Positions 60,350 to 64,000 of a DNA stretch of 64,000 nucleotides are shown here, one piece after another. Source of the stretch: RGZA01 sp041917755. GTDB lineage: Bacteria > Pseudomonadota > Alphaproteobacteria > UBA9219 > RGZA01. Under the pieces are notes generated by a model. It made no database searches. It saw nothing but the letters and a program-made list of their open reading frames with translations, and was not told where the DNA came from. Every line of letters begins with the position of its first letter. Positions within the stretch are counted from its first letter, which is position 1. Position numbers and translations under genes: made by a program. The DNA lies in NCBI GenBank assembly GCA_041917755.1, contig JAYRWY010000013.1:1-64000 (forward strand). Reading direction: 5' to 3'.

Positions 60350-61684
60350 TTAAGTGATGTTGGCGCCAAGACCGTTCATCAGTTTGACGAAGTTTGGAAA
60401 GCTGGTGTTGATGAATGCGCCATCATCAATCCGCACGGGGTTTTGGCTGGCCATGCCCATGACCAGAAAGCTCATTGCGATGCGGTGGTCCATCGCAGTT
60501 TGAATATCTGCGCCGCCCTTTGGTGCTTTTCCTGTTCCATGAACCAGCAGCGTTTCACCCTTTATTTCATGGCCAACGCCGCAGGCATTAAGGCCGCAGG
60601 CAATCATGGCCAGACGGTCGCTTTCTTTCACGCGCAATTCGCCAAGGCCATCCATGGTGGTGGTGCCATCGGCATAGGCGGCAAGAACAGAGAGGATGGG
60701 GTATTCATCAATCATGGATGCGGCACGCGATGCGGGAACATGTATGCCTTTGAGCGATGAAGTCTTCACGCGGATGTCGGCAACTTTCTCACCTGCCTGC
60801 ATGCGTTCATTTTCAAATGTGATGTTTGCACCCATTTCACGAATGGTATCATAGAAGCCCGCGCGCAATGGGTTGATGCAGACGTTTTTCACCAGCAAAT
60901 CGGAATTTGGTGTGATGAGTGCGGCGGCAACAGGGAAGGCAGCCGAGGATGGATCGGCGGGGACATCGATATCCTTGGCAATCAGTTCAGGCTGGCCATG
61001 GAGATGGATGACATTTTTTCCATCCTTGGTTTTAGCGTAGCTGAGCTTTGCGCCAAAATGTTCCAGCATGGTTTCGGTATGGTCGCGGGTGGGGGTTGGT
61101 TCAATAACCGTTGTAATACCAGCGGTATTTAGCCCGCAGAGCAAGACGGCCGATTTCACCTGAGCCGAGGCAACAGGCAAGGAATATGTTATGGGAATGG
61201 GGCTTGATGTACCAATCACCGCCAAGGGCAAACGGCCAGAGGAGCGGGATTGAAACGCCACGCCCATTTGTTGCAAGGGGATGGTGACGCGCGCCATGGG
61301 GCGTTTGCGCAAACTATCATCGCCTGTAAAAAAGGTAGTGAAGCCATAGCTGCCGACCAGACCCATGAGCAAACGGGTGGATGTGCCGGAATTGCCAAGG
61401 TCGAGGACATTATCAGGTTCCAATAATCCGCCCACGCCAACACCCTGTACCCACCACGAACCATCAGGGTTTTTACCTGACTTCACGCCCATTTGGGCCA
61501 GTGCCTTACCGGTGTTCAATACATCCTCACCTTCCAGCAGGCCACGGATGGTAGTTTTACCAATCGCCATACTGCCCAGCATTAAAGCGCGGTGGGAAAT
61601 GGATTTATCCCCCGGGACAACCAAATCCCCCTTGATGGAATTGGCTTTATGGCTGGCTAAAGGCTGGGGGGCGGGATGTGACAT
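60350..61684 (-). CDS. aroA: 3-phosphoshikimate 1-carboxyvinyltransferase (EPSP synthase), class II-like
   Basis: Joins shikimate 3-phosphate and phosphoenolpyruvate in the shikimate pathway. 444 residues. Substrate-binding motifs are VPGDKSISHRALM, LLEGEDVLNTGKAL, LDLGNSGTSTRLLMGLVG, SLRKRPMARVTIPL and SAQVKSAVLLCGLNTAGITTV. The SAQVKSAVLL-G-LNT and PTPTRDHTE stretches are class II in style, but the glyphosate-contact position is Gly (NSGT), where the tolerant CP4 enzyme has Ala. Inhibitor sensitivity cannot be concluded. It is the first of three minus-strand genes. Confidence 0.95.
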   Translation of the reverse strand: MSHPAPQPLASHKANSIKGDLVVPGDKSISHRALMLGSMAIGKTTIRGLLEGEDVLNTGKALAQMGVKSGKNPDGSWWVQGVGVGGLLEPDNVLDLGNSGTSTRLLMGLVGSYGFTTFFTGDDSLRKRPMARVTIPLQQMGVAFQSRSSGRLPLAVIGTSSPIPITYSLPVASAQVKSAVLLCGLNTAGITTVIEPTPTRDHTETMLEHFGAKLSYAKTKDGKNVIHLHGQPELIAKDIDVPADPSSAAFPVAAALITPNSDLLVKNVCINPLRAGFYDTIREMGANITFENERMQAGEKVADIRVKTSSLKGIHVPASRAASMIDEYPILSVLAAYADGTTTMDGLGELRVKESDRLAMIACGLNACGVGHEIKGETLLVHGTGKAPKGGADIQTAMDHRIAMSFLVMGMASQNPVRIDDGAFINTSFPNFVKLMNGLGANIT

Positions 61685-61816
61685 AAAAGTGCTTTTACAT
61701 TAGGCAGTTAGGGGTAATTCAAAATAGTTTTGACAGCAATCGGAGTTCATGGCAAGTCAGCGGCTCGGTTTTTCGAGATTCAGTCATCTTTTTCATTATC
61801 TTATGGGAGTTACATC

Positions 61817-62131
61817 GTGGTCAATCCGGATTGGGGCATTAAGCGTACTTGCCATTCCTGCGGCGCTAAATATTACGATTTCAAGAAAAAGGCTCCTGAA
61901 TGCCCAAGCTGCAACACATTGTTTGATCCTGAAGCATTGTTGAAGTCACGCCGCCGCGCAATGCCAGAAGAAAAAGTGAAGAAGGTAGAAGCCATTGAAG
62001 AAGTGGTGGTGGAAACCGAAGACGAAGTCGAGGAGACCGAGAGCGATGAAGTGTTGGAAAACACGGACGATCTGGGCGGCGACGACGTTGAAGTTGAAGC
62101 CGATGGCGACGACAAGGAAGAAGAGAAGTAA
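61817..62131 (+). CDS. TIGR02300-like zinc-ribbon protein with acidic tail
   Basis: 104 residues from a GTG start (61817) with GGGAG upstream. The N-terminal GIKRTCHSCGAKYYDFKKKAPECPSCN gives a zinc ribbon with two Cys-x-x-Cys pairs and the YYDF motif of the alphaproteobacterial FYDLN family. The last 55 residues are almost all Glu, Asp and Val, an extreme acidic tail. The function of the family is unknown. It is divergent from aroA, in keeping with its common position beside aroA in this class. Confidence 0.88.
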   Translation: MVNPDWGIKRTCHSCGAKYYDFKKKAPECPSCNTLFDPEALLKSRRRAMPEEKVKKVEAIEEVVVETEDEVEETESDEVLENTDDLGGDDVEVEADGDDKEEEK

Positions 62132-62139
62132 GCTAGCGC

Positions 62140-62715
62140 TTATTCCTTCAACGCCCGCTCAATTCGCTTGTCTGGGATTAGCCAGATAATTGCAACCAGC
62201 GCATATAATCCATGTGCTATCCACGGTTCGATAAACGACGCGCCGATACCTGTGCAATACAGGATAGGCGACATCTTGCCTTTGATGTCGTTGCCGATGG
62301 CGCGTGCCAGTACCGAATGCTTGCCTTGGCTATGCACAATCACGCTTTGTAATATGTAATAGGCAATAGCCGCACACAGCAAAATAACCCCGTAAAAGGC
62401 GGTGGGTAGCGTGGCAAAATGATTTTCGCCCATCCATGCGGTGGAAAACGGAATAAGCGACAACCAGAACAAAAGATGCGTATTTGCCCATAGGATAGAA
62501 CCCGTCACATGCGGCGCGGTATGCAACATGTGGTGATGATTGTTCCAATAAATCGCCACGTAGATAAAGCTCAGGACATAGCTTAAAAATACCGGCAGTA
62601 ATTCAGCCAGGGCAGAGAAATCTGCGCCATGCGGCACTTTTAATTCGAGCACCATGATGGTGATGATGATGGCAATTACACCATCACTAAAGGCGGCAAG
62701 GCGGTCACGTTCCAT
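62140..62715 (-). CDS. TMEM175-family (DUF1211) potassium-channel-like protein
   Basis: 191 residues and about five to six membrane helices. The RLAAFSDGVIAIIITIMVLELKVP stretch is the diagnostic F-S-D motif in the first helix of the TMEM175 family, and WNNHHHMLHTAPHVTGSILWANTHLLFWLSLIPF matches the rest of the repeat. Bacterial homologues are tetrameric K+ channels with weak selectivity. GGAG lies upstream of two possible Met starts (62715 and 62718). It is convergent with the zinc-ribbon gene. Confidence 0.9.
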   Translation of the reverse strand: MERDRLAAFSDGVIAIIITIMVLELKVPHGADFSALAELLPVFLSYVLSFIYVAIYWNNHHHMLHTAPHVTGSILWANTHLLFWLSLIPFSTAWMGENHFATLPTAFYGVILLCAAIAYYILQSVIVHSQGKHSVLARAIGNDIKGKMSPILYCTGIGASFIEPWIAHGLYALVAIIWLIPDKRIERALKE

Positions 62716-62727
62716 CATGAATGGCTC

Positions 62728-63660
62728 CTATCGTTTTCTGCGGATGTCGGTTCTATTCCAAAAAGGAATATATGGGTTCCATGTGAATGAGCTTGCGAGC
62801 TTATCAAGTGAAACCTTACGCGCGGCTTGAATGGCTTTGCGTTTTTGAAGCAGGGCAGGCAAGGTTTCCAATGCTTCCAGAGCGCCATTAAGCCGCGCCA
62901 TAAAATGTACAGGGCTGCATAGCGAAATAAGGATGGCGATGATGTGAAAGGGAAGATTAAGCCAAAACATAACATCCGGCATATTTTTGATGTAGGTCCA
63001 CACCATGTTGCGCGCATGGAGGCTTTGCGGGTTATGCGATGGTTTAGTCTCTTTCACAAACACAATCGCTTCAGAGGCCAGCATGGCGGTGTGCCCGGAA
63101 AGCCGAACGCGGAAGGATAAATCTGTATCTTCGCCGCATGCGGTGTAATCAGCATCAAAACATCCAACAGCCATAAACACGTCTTTGCGGATGAGCATCG
63201 CGGTGGTGGTTGCGCCAAATACTTCGCCTTCATCGGGTAATACGTCTAAGGGCCAGCCTTTGCCGCCCGCAAACGGGAAGCCCGCAAAGGAATAGGATAT
63301 GCCAGCTGAGGCAATCATATCCGGTTCGGCGTTATCCAGTTCGGTGGTTGCAAGTAGCGCACTTTCAGGAAAGCGCAACGAACATGCATAAAGACTTTCA
63401 AGGCAATCTTCGGCCACAAAGGAATGCGGCGTGAGGAAGAATAACCATTCACCGATTGCTTGCGTGGCGGCCGCGTTTTTGGCCGCAAGTGGATTGGCGG
63501 CATCCACATTACATGGTTTAAAACGGTCATCAGGAAGTGGCGCATTCGCGCCGACCACCAAGACCTCGAACTCCCGCTGGGTTTGGGCAGCAATGGCAGT
63601 TAAGGCACGAGACATATTGCCACTATACCCGTCATTCACAATTATTACAGAAAATTTCAT
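62728..63660 (-). CDS. Glycosyltransferase family 2 protein
   Basis: 310 residues from Met 63660. The GT-A fold begins with FSVIIVNDGYSGNMSRALTAI and has a nucleotide-sugar region with DVDAANPLAAKNAAATQAIGEW, and a D-x-D-like acidic pair around GEDTDLSFRVRLSG, where the E-D-x-D-L motif is typical of GT2 enzymes. A hydrophobic C-terminal segment (MFWLNLPFHIIAILISL) suggests membrane association. The acceptor and product are unknown; other sugar genes are not adjacent. A longer frame open to 63720 is probably not used. Confidence 0.85.
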   Translation of the reverse strand: MKFSVIIVNDGYSGNMSRALTAIAAQTQREFEVLVVGANAPLPDDRFKPCNVDAANPLAAKNAAATQAIGEWLFFLTPHSFVAEDCLESLYACSLRFPESALLATTELDNAEPDMIASAGISYSFAGFPFAGGKGWPLDVLPDEGEVFGATTTAMLIRKDVFMAVGCFDADYTACGEDTDLSFRVRLSGHTAMLASEAIVFVKETKPSHNPQSLHARNMVWTYIKNMPDVMFWLNLPFHIIAILISLCSPVHFMARLNGALEALETLPALLQKRKAIQAARKVSLDKLASSFTWNPYIPFWNRTDIRRKR

Positions 63661-63766
63661 GCGTTTTGCTCTTGAAACCCAGTAAATACAGGCCAAACTA
63701 AATGAAATGCTGGACAGCACCCGTGCTATTCTGCACTAATCAGGTGTAATAAAAAAGGGACTAACG

Positions 63767-64000
63767 ATGAGTAAGCCGACGATCAATGCAGTCAACGACA
63801 AGAACCGTGTCATTATTTTTGACACAACCCTACGTGACGGGGAGCAATCTCCTGGCGCGGCGATGAATCTTGAAGAAAAGCTGCGTATCGCAACCGTTCT
63901 TGAGGAAATGGGCGTTGATGTCATTGAGGCCGGCTTTCCCATTTCATCGGCAGGTGATTTTCAGGCGGTGAATGAGGTTGCCAAGCTAATTAAAAACTCA
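63767..64000 (+). CDS. leuA: 2-isopropylmalate synthase, N-terminal part (3' truncated by window edge)
   Basis: First step of leucine synthesis: condenses 2-oxoisovalerate and acetyl-CoA. 78 residues are visible. They show FDTTLRDGEQSPGAAMN, the metal- and substrate-binding start of the isopropylmalate synthase and homocitrate synthase family, followed by VLEEMGVDVIEAGFPISSAGD. The DGEQSPGA and AGFPISS motifs favour LeuA over homocitrate synthase. AAGGGA precedes ATG 63767. The rest lies beyond the window. Confidence 0.93.
   Translation, partial: MSKPTINAVNDKNRVIIFDTTLRDGEQSPGAAMNLEEKLRIATVLEEMGVDVIEAGFPISSAGDFQAVNEVAKLIKNS

Noticed and set aside
1..64000. CRISPR arrays, insertion sequences, prophage, rRNA genes, restriction or toxin systems
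   Set aside because: No regularly spaced repeats, transposases, phage structural genes, rRNA-like sequence or recognisable restriction or toxin genes were found on reading either strand.

Overview
The window is a gene-dense chromosomal segment of an alphaproteobacterium. Evidence for that class comes from lineage-marker genes: hemC-hemD followed by a mitofilin-like membrane protein and HemY, an NDUFS4-type complex I subunit, a zinc-ribbon protein with a YYDF motif (TIGR02300-like), an LdtR-type MarR regulator, a DUF2336 protein, a bacterial N-degron transferase (Bpt), and CtrA-type TTAA-N7-TTAA boxes in front of pilus and flagellar-motor genes. I cannot fix the genus. A Micavibrio- or Rhodospirillales-like free-living or predatory lineage is only an inference. 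The sequence suggests a motile (motA/motB), piliated (Tad minor pilins) aerobe with its own leucine, aromatic amino acid, histidine, heme and thiamine pathway genes. I see no insertion sequences, prophage, CRISPR array or rRNA.

Layout. 0-5.5 kb: end of a LolC/E permease, lolD, a NERD-like membrane-tethered protein, then three Tad-pilus genes on the minus strand behind a CtrA box, and an ldtR-like regulator. 5.7-9 kb: tRNA-Thr, pyruvate kinase, DUF2336 protein. 8.9-13 kb: hemC-hemD-mitofilin-hemY operon. 13-17 kb: a NagZ-type glycosidase, an extradiol-dioxygenase-like enzyme, a Bax-inhibitor-1 family protein and a UbiH-family hydroxylase. 17-20.5 kb: a PII protein lacking the uridylylated tyrosine, followed by an MscS-type channel, then bpt. 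20.6-26.7 kb: two orphan small genes, motB-motA (CtrA box upstream), MAPEG, thiE, metallophosphoesterase, class I aldolase. 26.9-31 kb: gyrA, a small membrane ORF, coaD. 31-41 kb: tRNA-Lys, tRNA-Pro and tRNA-Arg among CorA, patatin, ABC exporter, tyrosine phosphatase, alpha/beta hydrolase, DUF192 and SIMPL genes. 41-49 kb: an orphan TPR protein, putA, a membrane methyltransferase, hisI, and an ICMT-like membrane methyltransferase behind a structured non-coding stretch. 49-52 kb: the least explained part, with a large hairpin, an orphan 466-residue protein with a PAAAQPT repeat and two small exported cysteine-containing proteins. 52-58.4 kb: rpsF-rpsR-rplI, ppa, rpsA and cmk, with one perfect and one near-perfect parS site. 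58.5-64 kb: orphan genes, aroA, a zinc-ribbon protein, a TMEM175-like channel, a GT2 glycosyltransferase and the start of leuA.

How it fits together. The parS sites suggest the 52-54 kb end lies in the ParB-loading, origin-proximal part of the chromosome. The two CtrA boxes would put tad pilin and motAB expression under cell-cycle control. The points most worth following up are the divergent PII next to a mechanosensitive channel, the parS sites, the CtrA boxes, the structured non-coding intervals at 47.5-47.8 and 49.1-49.4 kb, and a scattered set of orphan proteins that share proline/alanine/glutamine-rich C-terminal tails.
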